Source: Rostrohypoxylon terebratum
Taxonomy: Eukaryota > Ascomycota > Sordariomycetes > Xylariales > Hypoxylaceae
NCBI GenBank assembly: GCA_022497145.1
Contig: MU385947.1
Coordinates: 1-64,000 of the forward strand
Reading direction: 5' to 3'
DNA: 64,000 nt
Below the pieces are notes generated by a model. It made no database searches and was not told the origin of the DNA. It saw only the letters and a list, made by a program, of their open reading frames with translations. How positions within the stretch are numbered: the first letter of the stretch is position 1; the number at the start of each line of letters is the position of its first letter. A program made the translations under genes and the position numbers. Below are positions 1 to 10,893 of this stretch, piece by piece.

Positions 1-151
1 CGAACATACTTGATTTGATTATACTTGACCTCTACAATTACTGTTACCTTAAAATCAAGACCCCCTTATGAAGCTATACTTACTAAGCCTAAGTACAGGT
101 TCGTCACACTCAGGGACCGTTATCTCAGGGAGGAGAGGACGGACGGCGGAC

Positions 152-1465
152 GATAGTGCGAAATCCGCCAACCCGCCATTTGAAATGTAAGTACCGCATT
201 GTATACAGTGTATCTTACTAAGATAGGCTAATATAAGTTTCGCTCAACTCCAACCCGGAAGCTGTTCTCACGATTTCTGCCTAGGGAAAACCGACATTAC
301 GGTCTCTCGGATTTCCTGCCTCCATAGACCTTAAGGTTAGGCTACACCACTGGCTGGTAACAGAAGTCTTTGAGCAATTTAACCATTCCCAGCAAGATCG
401 CCTTAAAAACTCGTACTTTACATTTATCAAAGAACTCAAGATATCAACGCGATCGCTTAAGGTCAAGGACGTGGTCGAAATCGGCAACTACAATAACTTA
501 ACCTAACGGTTGGTCATTTGTTCAAAGAGGAAACTAATCCTTAGAAACGGCTTGGGCCGAATACCAAGACCAATACATTCAATGCCTCCATGGTCGTGTA
601 TCAAAGTAAGGTCGACCCACCTACGGGCGTGCGATCGAGCCTGCCTGGTCGACCTCCAGCCGTGCCGTTGCCTTTGCCGCAACCTGTGGAGATAGATAAC
701 CCGTTCGCGGACGAAGAGGAGCAGGTGCATCATGTTCCGGACCAGCCTGGCCGATCTGCAACCGTGCCAGCGCCCTCGCCACAGCTTCTAGAGCCGGATG
801 ACCCGTTCGCGTCGTCGCCGATTCCCGAGATGGAGCAGCAACCCATTCCCTCGACCCAGTCGCAAGATGCAGCTGCAGGGAACTTCGTCCCAAGTAACTA
901 TAATATAGTAAATACAACACACGACTTTCCAATACAATTCATAGCTAATATCTCGCTAAAAGCGTTCTTCCTCCATAAGACATCCTACAACTCCTCCAAC
1001 GCAAATACACATTAATTTAACGGAAAAATCGCCTAACCTTAGTAAACAAAAAGTTAACACCCGTCCAAAATATTTTCCGCGCAGTAAATTCAAACCTAAG
1101 ATCACGTATTATAAACAGCAATAATTCCACGGCATCTATCCAATGCGAATCGGGTTCATACACCCTTAATACAACGCGCATCGCCTAGCCGTGCGTTTCT
1201 CCTAGCAATCCACTTACCAACACCGAACCGCCTTTGTTAACCACGTAAGAAACGCTCCTATTCGCCGCCATAATTACTGTCTTTGCAAAACACAATACTT
1301 TCTTATTTCGGACGGTTATTGTCTAAAAAAATGAAAAAAAAGGTCGATATAATATCCCTAAGTAAACTTAGGGCATTACACACGAAACTATGCAATATTA
1401 CACTATATACAAGGCGGTACTTAAATTTGAAATGGCGGGTTGGCGGATTTGCCACTACCGGCCAC
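152..1465. mobile_element. Decayed TIR DNA transposon (about 1.3 kb, non-autonomous)
   Basis: The two ends are inverted copies of each other. Around 152-215 the + strand reads AAATCCGCCAACCCGCCATT then TAAGTACCGC, and the reverse complement of about 1390-1462 gives the same order with scattered mismatches, over roughly 70 nt per arm. The interior is mostly AT-rich with many stops, but about 590-900 is a GC-richer Pro-rich stretch that could be a worn coding relic (Pro/Gln/Asp-rich, no recognised domain). No intact transposase is visible, so the element is probably dead or non-autonomous. The superfamily is not certain: the exact outer ends and target-site duplication could not be fixed by eye. 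Lines such as the 141-aa open frame at 590-1015 are not supported as a gene. Confidence 0.6.
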
Positions 1466-1873
1466 CCTAGGGACTACCGAGTCGAGCCCATGTTACAACG
1501 ACACTACCTCATATTATCTTGAACCCCCCACCTTGACTTCTGCCTTGCCGTAGTTCGATACTAGATTCTCAACCAGTGCCGGAAATCCCTATCCTACACC
1601 TACGGACCGAAAAGCGTGATTTGATGCAGGATTGGTATGGTGATGATCTGAATATATCCGGAATCTTCCCTTTAATGATCATTTACTCTCCCTATTGTTG
1701 TTTGGGGGACTGCTATCATAGATTAGACCAATAAATGTGGGAGTATCTCTGAAGTTGTGGGGGGTGTATAAGATCCCCCCTGTATCTTTCATCTAATGAA
1801 CTTCCAACATCCCTTCTTATTGTTTTCTTCAAGATGATACTTGCCACCTGAGAATCTTCAACATACGTCAAAT

Positions 1874-4252
1874 ATGCCTCGGAGAATTTTGTGTGCGGTT
1901 CTATTGTCAGTTGCATTTGCCAATGCGGCTGCAACACCACCAATAGGATACTATAGACAAGCATTCCTCCCTGAGTTTACGAAGCAAATCAAATCTGCAG
2001 AGAATGGAACCTGTTCAACATGTTCCATTTACCAAGCAGCTGAAACCGTAGTGGCGCCAAAGGAGAATATATGGTCACAGATATCATCGGAGGATAACGT
2101 CGCCGTCTGGAATTTGCTGCACGACCCTACGTCTGGATTGAATCTGACAGATCCAAACACAGCCACTCTTACCGATAATTACGTGTTTTATATTGATACT
2201 GTCCATGTCAACAAGTCCAACGCACTTCCATATCTTGACGCATCTGGGCCTAAACCGGGGTCCTGGGCTCGAGCTATCATCTTTGAGGGCGGCAAGCCCG
2301 AGCCAGGATCCCAAGAATACATGATAGGTCCGCTGCCTGTATCGGAAGATACAACGATACAGAAATTGGATTATATATATAATGGGGGAACCGGTGGGTT
2401 CGTACCATTCAATGGGCGGTTCTTCGATCAGAAACGTATCATGGCCTCCGCGCCCCTTTTCACCTCAATTATGTCCAACATCAGCGACATCACAGAGGCC
2501 TTATTAGGGGGGTCTTTTTACGGATATGGCGATCCGAGATCAACGCTTAGTCCAACTGACACGACGCCCAATTCGTTTGATGGCAGTCAAGCTTTTCGAG
2601 TGATTATGTTCTTGTTCCCTGGGACCGCGGCCTACCTTAGGCCGCTCGATTTCTTCGTTTTGCTAGATGTTACAGGAACAGATGCTTCGTTATATAAGCT
2701 GAAAGGGATAGTGACAAATTCGAGATTCTTCCCAACAGTGGCTGACCTTTGCTCCGCATTCGATGCTGGGGAGCTCCAGGAAGAATTTCATCAGCCTTCC
2801 GACTATGACTGGGCATTGGTGAAATACAATGCTGAGATGGGTACCCGCGATTTGGAAGATAAGTTCGCGCCGCAAAACCTCATGGTGGGCGGAAAGCGCT
2901 ACAAGGTAGATGAGGAGCAGAAATACGTCGAGTATATGGGTTGGTCATTCTACGTTGCGCATACGCGAGCGCTTGGTATTATGCTCTACGATATACGATT
3001 TAAGGGGGAACGCATTTTGTATGAGTTATCGATGCAGGAAGCAGCAGCCCAGTACGGTGGATATCAGCCGAAATCTGCGACGACCCTCTATCACGATACT
3101 TACTTCCAGCTGGGAGCCGATCTGTTTCAACTTGTTGAGGGATTCGATTGCCCGTTCGGTTCCACTTTCTGGAACGTCACTTTACATAATGGGAACACAA
3201 CCAGAACCAACCCTAACTCCATATGTATTTTCGAGTCTGATGCAGGCTTCCCCCTATCTCGACATCGCGGCGGGGATTTCGATCCATCAAACAAGTACGG
3301 CTTTAGCGACCTGGGTGTAGTCAAGGGTTCCGCATTAACGCTTCGCGCGATCGCCACAGTGGGGAATTATGACTACCTTTTTGACTACACTTTCCACGTC
3401 GACGGGTCCCTAGAAATCATCGTTCGGGCTTCAGGGTATCTCCAGTCGTCATTCTTCTATAAGAACCAAGGGGCATGGGGCCCTCGCATCCAAGAAGCGA
3501 CGCAAGGTTCTCTCCACGACCACGTCTTGACGTGGAAAGCCGATTTCGACATCCTAGACACCGCGAACAATCTCCAAGTGACCACGCTCAAAGCCGTCAA
3601 TCAGACGCAGCCATGGTGGCCGGAGCTCGGCTCGTTCGAGCAGATCTCGCTCGAAACGTACAATATCACGACGGAGCGGGAGCTTAGCTGGGCTGAGAAC
3701 GGGGAGGTCATGTACACGGTGAACCACGCCAGCAAGACGAACAAATGGGGTTCTCCGCGGGGCTACCGCATCGTGCCCGGACGCTCTAACATCCGGCTCA
3801 GCACGCTCAACTCGCCGTTCTCTCGACGCAACACGGCATTGTCGAAGTCCCAGCTCGCTGTGACGCGGCAGCACGATACGGAGCCGTGGGGAAATAGCGT
3901 GCACAATTTGAACATGCCTTGGAGGCCTCAACAAGACTTCACCAAGTTCTTCGACGAAGAGAGTGTGGAGGGAGAGGACTTGGTTGTCTGGTTCAATCTG
4001 GGTATGCACCATTTCACGCGCAGCGAGGATATCCCGGTTACGCTGTACTCCGAGGCTGTGAGCAGCATTATGTTCGCGCCGCAGAATTTCTTCGATCAGG
4101 CACAAGACGGTGATTTGAAGAATCGGAGGTGGTACACTGTGCCGGACACGGATGATGGTAGCGTGAGAGCGCTTGAGAGCGAGACGTATGGAATTGAGCT
4201 GCCGCAGTGCAAAGTTGAATTGCAGGAGCCTGTAATTGCTCAGTTCGATTGA
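1874..4252 (+). CDS. Secreted copper amine oxidase
   Basis: Copper/topaquinone amine oxidase, which deaminates primary amines to aldehyde, ammonia and H2O2. It is one uninterrupted exon of 792 codons. I start at ATG 1874, because the longer open frame opens with TTG; from there a clear signal peptide follows (MPRRILCAVLLSVAFANA). The cofactor motif TVGNYDY is present, with Tyr about 499 as the topaquinone precursor. Copper ligands fit an HxH motif (HDHVLTWKADFD) and a third His in NLGMHHFTRSEDIPV. A YHDTYFQLG segment fits the usual catalytic-Asp region, and a GFDCP...NSICIFE stretch matches the family's GCDC...NAICIHE block. The length suits the secreted fungal group, which is longer than the peroxisomal one. 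An AATAAA lies 51 nt past the stop. No neighbour is linked to it in function. Confidence 0.93.
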   Translation: MPRRILCAVLLSVAFANAAATPPIGYYRQAFLPEFTKQIKSAENGTCSTCSIYQAAETVVAPKENIWSQISSEDNVAVWNLLHDPTSGLNLTDPNTATLTDNYVFYIDTVHVNKSNALPYLDASGPKPGSWARAIIFEGGKPEPGSQEYMIGPLPVSEDTTIQKLDYIYNGGTGGFVPFNGRFFDQKRIMASAPLFTSIMSNISDITEALLGGSFYGYGDPRSTLSPTDTTPNSFDGSQAFRVIMFLFPGTAAYLRPLDFFVLLDVTGTDASLYKLKGIVTNSRFFPTVADLCSAFDAGELQEEFHQPSDYDWALVKYNAEMGTRDLEDKFAPQNLMVGGKRYKVDEEQKYVEYMGWSFYVAHTRALGIMLYDIRFKGERILYELSMQEAAAQYGGYQPKSATTLYHDTYFQLGADLFQLVEGFDCPFGSTFWNVTLHNGNTTRTNPNSICIFESDAGFPLSRHRGGDFDPSNKYGFSDLGVVKGSALTLRAIATVGNYDYLFDYTFHVDGSLEIIVRASGYLQSSFFYKNQGAWGPRIQEATQGSLHDHVLTWKADFDILDTANNLQVTTLKAVNQTQPWWPELGSFEQISLETYNITTERELSWAENGEVMYTVNHASKTNKWGSPRGYRIVPGRSNIRLSTLNSPFSRRNTALSKSQLAVTRQHDTEPWGNSVHNLNMPWRPQQDFTKFFDEESVEGEDLVVWFNLGMHHFTRSEDIPVTLYSEAVSSIMFAPQNFFDQAQDGDLKNRRWYTVPDTDDGSVRALESETYGIELPQCKVELQEPVIAQFD

Positions 4253-4302
4253 ATTAATCGCCTCATTAAATAGGTAACGTATATAGCTAGACTCGGGAAG
4301 GG

Positions 4303-4308
4303 AATAAA
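4303..4308 (+). terminator. Likely poly(A) signal of the amine oxidase gene
   Basis: A perfect AATAAA hexamer sits about 50 nt after the TGA stop of the copper amine oxidase. Position and sequence fit a polyadenylation signal; fungal signals are loose, so this is suggestive only. Confidence 0.4.
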
Positions 4309-5239
4309 GATTGAGGTTGAATGTCGCATTTTGTTGAACATCTGCATAGGCTGAGGCCTCTAAGGCTGGACTGGATAGTGGGTATACACTATGTTTTGGT
4401 GGATAAGTCGCTGTAACGTAGCGGACACCACAGCTGGAGACGCAGTTCGAGCGCGACGCTGCAGCAAACAAATGCTGAAAGAATTGCATTCCTAGGTAGG
4501 TAGATAGTAGATTTGAAAGTGATGACCCTTTGTAATGTTTACCTATGTAATCTTAGCAACGAACATCTCAACAGAATTTGGGCTGGTGATGCGATACTAG
4601 CCCCTTATCTGCTATGCTTTAGGTATTGTACGTGCTCACTGTTGACACGCGACTATGGCGCATGGGATGCCTGGAGTAGCCCTGTAACAGCTGTAACTCA
4701 GGGCTTTTATCTGAGGGGGTTTAGGTGATATAACCCAACTGCCCAGTAAATTCCTTTGGAAGTCGTGCTGCTGCAACATGGATGACCCTGGAAGGGATGG
4801 ATGTATTGAAAGGTTGGCTTCTGTGCTATGGCTAACTCTCACTATTATTATGTAATAATATAATTTTAATATCTCTTAGTACGATTTATGGGTTTAGCTT
4901 AGACAGTAGGTGTTAAGTTGAGAGCGATTATTTAGAATGAATGTTGTTGTTGTTGTTGTTGTTGAACTCACACTGTGAACTTCTAGTGATGAACGAATGG
5001 TGGTGGTGGCCCTATAGGGCGACCGAGACACTACCTAACCCTCCTCCCTCCCCGCATTACCGCATTACTGCATTACCCCACTATCCCTTTTCTTTCCCCC
5101 CCCTTTCCCTGCTGTACCTAATTTTCGCCTTCGCTGTTAACCTGAGGATCTAAAAATGCAAAACCATGAGATTCCAGTATCAATGCGCCTGTAGAGAATA
5201 AAGAGTGTTGAAGTATGAGGTACGACGCGGCTGAGTTCA
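4309..5239. other. Intergenic, with a (TTG)n microsatellite
   Basis: No supportable gene. A short (TTG)n run lies at about 4942-4964, and a C-rich low-complexity stretch at about 5040-5110. The nearby open frames are shadows or low-complexity translations. Confidence 0.5.
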
Positions 5240-6332
5240 TTATGTCTGCTTTATTTTGGAATGGTCGGCCATTAGAGTCAGTTCAAGCATTACAATAATC
5301 TGTGACATGGTTGCCCCGGACGACATAAAATTGCTCCATGACGTTGATAGAAATAAGTACGTCGGTATGGATGCGCAGGTACATGACATACCGAAAGCCG
5401 TGAGACACAGAGCCGATGTCCAAGCTGTCGATTTCTCCGTCGGTTTCTGGGGAACATTACAGACTGCTAAGACAAGCCCTAAGAGTTGCATCGCGACGGA
5501 TTGAACCAACCACCAAAAATCCGGATCGTCGGTCGAACCAGGAGCATTAGTCCCCTTTATCAGGGCTATACCCGCCGGGATAGTGGACAAAGTCATGTAT
5601 ATTGAGGAGCAGCAAAGGAGAGTCGGCATCGGGAGTTTGAAGCGAACATCTGGAACGTTTCCTGAAGAAACAGGATATGCATCTTCATATTCGCGAAGCA
5701 TCGCTATTTTCTCGAGAACACCTTCGCAAACGCCAATGAGCATTTGGTTTCGAAGCTCATTCTCCACTTTACCATAACTGGTCTCGACGATGACTCGACA
5801 CGCTTTCAATCTCTCAGCCCGCTTTCTTCCCTTGTTCACATGTGTTAGAGTCTCTCTTGGGTGACTTTTAAGATATGCCACGTTCTCCGTAGCCCGTCTC
5901 CAGATGTCCATATACGATGTTTGGCGCAATCTGTCGAGGAGTTGTGGGACTGCGGATTGCCCCACTGGCGGTCCTGCAGCAACCAAATCCTTGAGTACAT
6001 TGAGATCATATTCGGTATATCTTCCCGGCTTCTGGCTAAAGCCAAAGACGTGTTTTGCGCTGGACCAAGCTCTCCATCGCAAATATTCCTCAACAATGGC
6101 AAGAAATTCCACATTCGCGGCGTGGATAGCCTTAGCAATCGAGAGAAGATGCGAATGGTACGAGTCGAATGTGATCTTTCTGTGTTTATTACTATTCAAT
6201 GGCGCTAATGTAACGTCAGTCATATGATCGCTAGGGATGTCAATAGTTAAGTAACTTACGCAGCCACCCCTGAGCAGTATTAGGGGTCGCCTTTCGTCTG
6301 GCCTTCACATTCATTGTAGGTGAAACGCTCAT
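5240..6332 (-). CDS. Uncharacterised protein with three C-terminal membrane segments
   Basis: Two exons: 6332-6260 and 6204-5240, with a 55-nt intron (GTAAGT...CATTAG). The join C|CG keeps frame and adds a 24-residue basic start (MSVSPTMNVKARRK...) that a single-exon reading would miss; total 345 aa. The first two thirds look helical and soluble, rich in charged residues. The last third has three hydrophobic segments, starting about TLLCCSSIYMTLSTIPAGI, then FWWLVQSVAMQLLGLVLAV, then SALCLTAFGMSCTCASIP. I recognise no family. It lies on the same strand as the HET-domain gene and 685 nt downstream of its stop, separated from it by telomere-like repeats. The exon structure and codon use support a real gene; the function is unknown. 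Confidence 0.7.
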
Positions 6333-6822
6333 TCTTGTTATAACATTGAAAAAAATTAGTAAAATTGAAGATGTCGCAAGAATCAAAGAACGAAGGGTAT
6401 ATTTATTATTATTGAGAATCGCGCGTCGCGATGCTTTTCTGCGGGTCGCGTCCCGTAGTCACGCTCACAAACATAGCCTCCTGACTCACCAATCCGACCT
6501 ATTTAAGCCCCATGCGACAGGGTCGCATTGCATGTTAAATCAGATCATGGTTGGCCTCTTCAACTGGAGCGGGGTATCACGATTTGGTTGGTTTTTACCC
6601 ATGCGAGAGATATCTTTCAATTTACCAATGAGCTTCTGTTCACCTCACCGAAGAGATTCTCTCGGAGGGGCATTGCTAGCTTACATGCATTGGAAGGACG
6701 TGAGTTCTTTAATCTTGCGGTGAATAATGTATCACATAGTCTGAGCAAAATGATGTGATATATATTACATGAGTTCTTGAGAGGCTAGGTATTTATATAC
6801 GGCATGCTCTATTATGTTCACG
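6333..6822. other. Intergenic, nothing clear
   Basis: Promoter side of the preceding minus-strand gene. It is AT-rich up to about 6420, then mixed. Open frames here give no recognisable protein. Confidence 0.4.
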
Positions 6823-6968
6823 TAGGGTTAGGGTTAGTTGATGAACTCAACCCTAACCGTACCTTAGCCCTCACCCTTGTTAACCCTAGCCCCAGTCCAT
6901 TTTCATACCCTAACCCTAATATCCCACGGCCTACTACCCTAACCCCAACCCCAACCCTAACCCCAACC
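6823..6968. repeat. Interstitial telomere-type repeats, TTAGGG arm meeting CCCTAA arm
   Basis: At 6823-6837 the + strand carries TAGGGTTAGGGTTAG. From about 6849 to 6968 it switches to the complementary sense, with degenerate CCCTAA/CCCCAA units, including ACCCTAACCCTAA and ACCCTAACCCCAACCCCAAC. TTAGGG followed by CCCTAA is the orientation left by an end-to-end join of two telomeres or by telomere addition during break repair. The right arm is diverged (CCCTAGCC, CCCCAA), so it is not recent. The tract lies between the 3' ends of the HET gene and the three-TM gene on one side and nothing else identifiable on the other. Confidence 0.8.
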
Positions 6969-7016
6969 AACTTTGATATGTAGGTAGGTAGGTATATGCC
7001 ACTGATAAATGTTCTC

Positions 7017-8982
7017 CTACACCAACGTAGGCAAATCTGAGTTATTGGTACTCCAGGTAGCCGATTCCTGCTCTAGTAAGGGACCAATAACATAAGATTC
7101 GCCCCTATTTCTCCCGCGTTCAAGCTCGCTATTAGGGATATTTACTTCTTTCACGTCGCATTTGATGCGAACGTCACCAAACATGTACTCAAACCGGACC
7201 TTGTGGATGCGTCTAACGTGTCCAGTCGAAGCCTTTTCTTCTATCTCCAATTCATCGTGGTGGATTCCATGGCGATCCATATCAACCTCCAGGCTTCGAC
7301 TTTGCTCCATCAAGAACTCTAGGGCTGATCGATGGTTTACCTGAGTCATTCTTCTAATTTTTGGACTTACGCATATCGCGAAGGATAAGTCTCCGCTTGC
7401 GAGGTCTCTGCGTTTTGAGAAGATAAGTATAAATCTGGCCGGAATTGACGATCCTAGTCGGAGGTCGAGACAATTGGCTCCAGCTAATCTTCCGGTGATC
7501 CACGGAGGATAAAAGGAAGCAACTTCGTAACCCGCTGCTATCACTTCACCAATGTGTAAAGCTACTGTCTCGCATTCCCTTCTCTTTGATTTCGGCCAGG
7601 TTAGAGGTGGTGGCAGTATCGGGGAGCTTTCTCGGATATAGATCGGTGTTACTATTGGCTTCTTGATAACCAGTTTCCATAGTAGTGGCACCCGGCTCAG
7701 GGAAAACAGGAATTTTGAATTGTTGATAAGGGAAAATAATTTTTCTCTACGGACGAGGAACGGCGGGCTGCCTGGGGCTCGGCTATAGTGATTCTTATCA
7801 CCTCCTTTAGTATGAACTAGAGGAACGACTAGATGATTCCTGTGGTCATATGTGCCAGGCACCAAGCACCTAAGAATTGCTATAAGAACTCCATTTTTGG
7901 AGTCAATTGGACGGAGGGGAATGGCCATTTGCATTCCAATGTTCGTCATGGCGGAGTGCGCCGTAGTAAGTGGTACATCAGGACTTGTCTCGTCGGTCGC
8001 TAACTTCTGAAAACTGTGGCAGTATTTGAAATCCAAAGGTGATTGGGCAAGGACAGTGTCTGCATAAAGCTTGCTCTGAGTCTTCGGTGCTTGACCATAC
8101 CCCCAAGCCAGTAAGCTGTCGTCGTCTCGTGACTTTATCACTTCTTCTTGGAGTCGCATGAATGCCTTATCGCCTTCTCCATAAAGTAGAGGCATGTTGA
8201 CTTCTAAAAGACCTAAAAGACTATAAGCCCGATCCTCTAGCCTTGTGGTCTCTCGATCCGCAGCCCAGGCGAATCGAGCTGCAGCACAGAATTGCGAGAA
8301 GTCGCCCCTATCTAGAACAATCTTCGGGATATTCGTTATTTCGGATAGCAGGTATAGCAATCCCAGCCGGTTGAGATACTGCTCTTCTGCGGGAAAAGCA
8401 AGTCGGAAACTCTCTACCCTCACTGAGCTTAAGGAACGATTAATACGTCCGACATCAATTTCCTTCCAGCATTTGTCGAAGAATATCAACTCCATGGGCG
8501 CGAGAATCTCCTGCAGCGTCCAACCTCTTGTGAACCAGCGACTTGTCCGGAAATCCGAATCGTCAGTGAATGGATCATTATCCGCCGATACATCCGATAA
8601 ATAGACATAACAGACTCTGGACTTTCGATACCATTGAAACATCGAGTTGATCCCCTCAGAGAGCTCGGCACTACTTGACTTGTCGATGCAGCAAGTGTCG
8701 ATCCACACGTAGTCGAGACCATCTTTCGCAGCTTGTCGGCAGCATCCATCTATCTTCGTGTATCTCTCATGGCCATAGCTCTTATCATCTGGCTTCGAAA
8801 TATCCTGGAACGTCACCTCACACTTCCCCCAAGTATGCGACTAAAATGTGGAATTAGTCACGCTTAGGAAATTTTTGAATCTTTGATCAGATAACCCATA
8901 TTCTTACAAGGATAGCGTAAGGTGGGATGGATTGTCCAGTGAATTCCTTCAGTTCTCTTGTATGGACCTGAAGGAGCCGCAT
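7017..8982 (-). CDS. HET-domain (heterokaryon incompatibility) protein
   Basis: Two exons: 8982-8908 (25 codons) and 8840-7017, split by a 67-nt intron (GTAAGA, branch GTGACTAAT, TTTTAG). The join gives MRLLQVHTRELKEF...PPYAIL|SHTWG, the classic opening of the HET family; total 631 aa. HET signatures follow: YVWIDTCCIDKSS at about residue 69, VCYVYLSDV, and SRWFTRGWTLQEILAP at about 125-140. Then comes a DRAYSLLGLLEVNMPLLYGEG block, common after HET domains in fungi. The C-terminal half has no partner domain (NACHT, ankyrin or WD40) that I can see. HET proteins act in self/non-self recognition and can trigger cell death on hyphal fusion; whether this one does is unknown. The start was chosen by homology to the family's MRLL opening. 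Confidence 0.92.
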
Positions 8983-10229
8983 TGGAAAGCATGTCGTTGA
9001 GGCCTAATTCTGTGCGGCCGATTTCATAGGGCAATGGTGAAAGTGAATGGCCGTCGAAGTACGTCACCAATACGCACCACTGCGCGTATCTATGGTGATT
9101 TCGAATATCTTTCGGATACAGTAAAGTCGTAGTCTTACGCCGGATCCTCGCTTTCAAGTCCGAGTTGAGGTTCGATTTTGTCTCTGCATTGGCATAATCA
9201 GGGTGAAGGGCTTCGTGTAATTGATCTTTACTTTCCAATTATCTTAAAAATCATCCATTGGCCTCCCTGCAGGTGCCCTGCGAGAAACAGCTGAAGGATC
9301 AGGTTACATCTGGGGGCTGTGAGGCATAATGCTTATATAGTATCCAATATACCGGGGCGCAGCAAGACTGGCTGGAGGGGGCCCCCACTAGAGAATGGGG
9401 AACCGGGGTCCCGCTATCCAAAACGAAAGTATATACAGCATATTATCAGCAGACGAACCTTAGATAGGTTCTTTAACGATCGGTTTCCTTTCCAAGGTAA
9501 TGGTAACTAGACCTGTAATTCGAGGTAGATTTAGACTAATTATTAGAGGACGCATATGGGTGTATTGGAGATGGGGGATGTGAACTAGAGAATCGTAGAC
9601 TCATTTCTAAACTCAACAACCCCTTTTCAACCCTTTCGGTTATCATTTTAGAAATTGTGTGTTCATGATTGATAATATGATAGTAAACATGATCAACACC
9701 TTCTAGCCTAGCAGTTCGTGCGGTTCGATGAGAAGACTAAATCGGTAGAGTATGCGTTCAAGCTGAGAGGAGATCTGGCGGCAATGTCATACAGGAATAG
9801 GGGTAGTTCGCTATTGGGAATTGGACATGGAGCGATGCGAGCGATGGAAACAAAAGGGGAATTGGACATGGACCGATGCGAGCGATGGGAACAAAAGAAT
9901 ATTCATGTTTGACGTTGTCGCCTTCTCTAATTCTTTGTACTCAAACAAGACGATTATATTCAGACTTGAACAACTATGCCTTTCTAAGCCATATTTGAAG
10001 ACAAAGATGAACCTCAATAAAAACAATCCAAACAATTCCCATTGTCGTTCATGATGACTTATTTAAATGATCAATTTCTGGGCTCCAAAATTACCTACCT
10101 ATATCTATCTCTTCACCCAGCACTATCAACTCTGCATCTGAGATCGCAGTAACCAGGTAAGAACTTGTCAACAAATTCTCGTACCCACCCGCAGCTACTA
10201 GCACCTCGCGTCGCCTCACCAACCTCAAC
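8983..10229. other. Intergenic between the HET gene and the small orphan gene
   Basis: The 124-codon minus frame at 8864-9238 crosses the HET first exon and intron in another frame and is rejected. Most of the rest is AT-rich with stop-filled frames. It contains the 41-nt tandem duplication described separately. Confidence 0.45.
9816..9897. repeat. Tandem duplication, two 41-nt units
   Basis: Units 9816-9856 and 9857-9897 both begin GGGAATTGGACATGGA and end ACAAAAG, and both contain CGATGCGAGCGATGG. I count two differences between them. The units are adjacent with no spacer, so a recent slippage or unequal-crossover copy is likely. No gene is supported here. Confidence 0.85.
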
Positions 10230-10658
10230 ATGTCTTCCGCCATCAGCCGTATCCACAGCCTCCACGCTGAGGCCACCGAAATCCTACAGCCCGCTGGTCG
10301 TAGCCCGACCCGAGCTGAGCGTGCGATCGCACTTGAACTTGCAGACGCAGCCGTCGATCTTGCGATTGGCGCAAGCCTCAACCAAGATATCGTAACAGCC
10401 TGCACGCGGTTCCAGCAATCCTGCTATGGCTCGTTAAAAAAGCTCTACTCGCAGACCGCGGGCTACGAGCGCTTCGTGTACAACAAGAGCTCGACGAAGG
10501 CCTCGACGAAAGCTAGGCGTGGCGGTCGGGTCTACAACACAGATCCCGGCGAGCACCTGGTAGAAGCACTCCAAGCCGTTCGCTTGGACGAAGTATTACA
10601 AAATCAAAACCACGAGATATCGAGAGCGCAACGCACCATTCGCTGGAGTGATCAGTAG
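10230..10658 (+). CDS. Small uncharacterised protein, 142 aa
   Basis: One exon with a genuine ATG, preceded by a pyrimidine-rich leader as in expressed fungal genes. Codon choice is strongly C/G-ended, unlike the surrounding intergenic DNA, which supports translation. The first 70 residues are Ala-rich and probably helical (ALELADAAVDLAIGA). A basic Ser/Thr/Lys patch (SSTKASTKARRGGR) follows near residue 90. The end, EISRAQRTIRWSDQ, is charged. There is no signal peptide, no membrane segment and no family I recognise. A further exon after 10658 cannot be excluded, though a GTAAGT-like site at about 10710 lies beyond the stop. Confidence 0.62.
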   Translation: MSSAISRIHSLHAEATEILQPAGRSPTRAERAIALELADAAVDLAIGASLNQDIVTACTRFQQSCYGSLKKLYSQTAGYERFVYNKSSTKASTKARRGGRVYNTDPGEHLVEALQAVRLDEVLQNQNHEISRAQRTIRWSDQ

Positions 10659-10863
10659 TAAGCTTTGCAAGTTCTATTTGCTACGGACCTGTGGTTCGTC
10701 AACGTCGATGGTAAGTCTTTACTTGGTTAAAGGTAGGTCGATTTGATGGGATTCGGGAAAGTAGTGGACTGTAGGGGGCGCAATGGATACTAGGAATGAG
10801 ATTGTTTGCTGTTATTATTCCAGAGTCGTTCGATGTTTGAGTTATATATATACTATATGTACT

Positions 10864-10893
10864 GGGGTTAGGGCTAGGGTTAGGGTTAGGGTT
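10864..10893 (+). repeat. Second interstitial TTAGGG tract
   Basis: GGGGTTAGGG followed by CTAGGGTTAGGGTTAGGG: about four near-perfect telomere units on the + strand. A short complementary piece (ACCCTAACCCC) sits at 11241-11251, beside the end of the peptide transporter gene, again in TTAGGG...CCCTAA order. Confidence 0.85.

Noticed and set aside
590..1015. 141-codon Pro-rich open frame
   Set aside because: It lies within the decayed inverted-repeat element and opens without a convincing gene context; treated as a relic.
3554..4489. 311-codon minus-strand open frame
   Set aside because: A shadow on the opposite strand of the copper amine oxidase, Arg/His/Leu-rich with no domain.
8864..9238. 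124-codon minus-strand open frame
   Set aside because: It overlaps the first exon and intron of the HET gene in another frame; the HET reading gives the family's conserved start.
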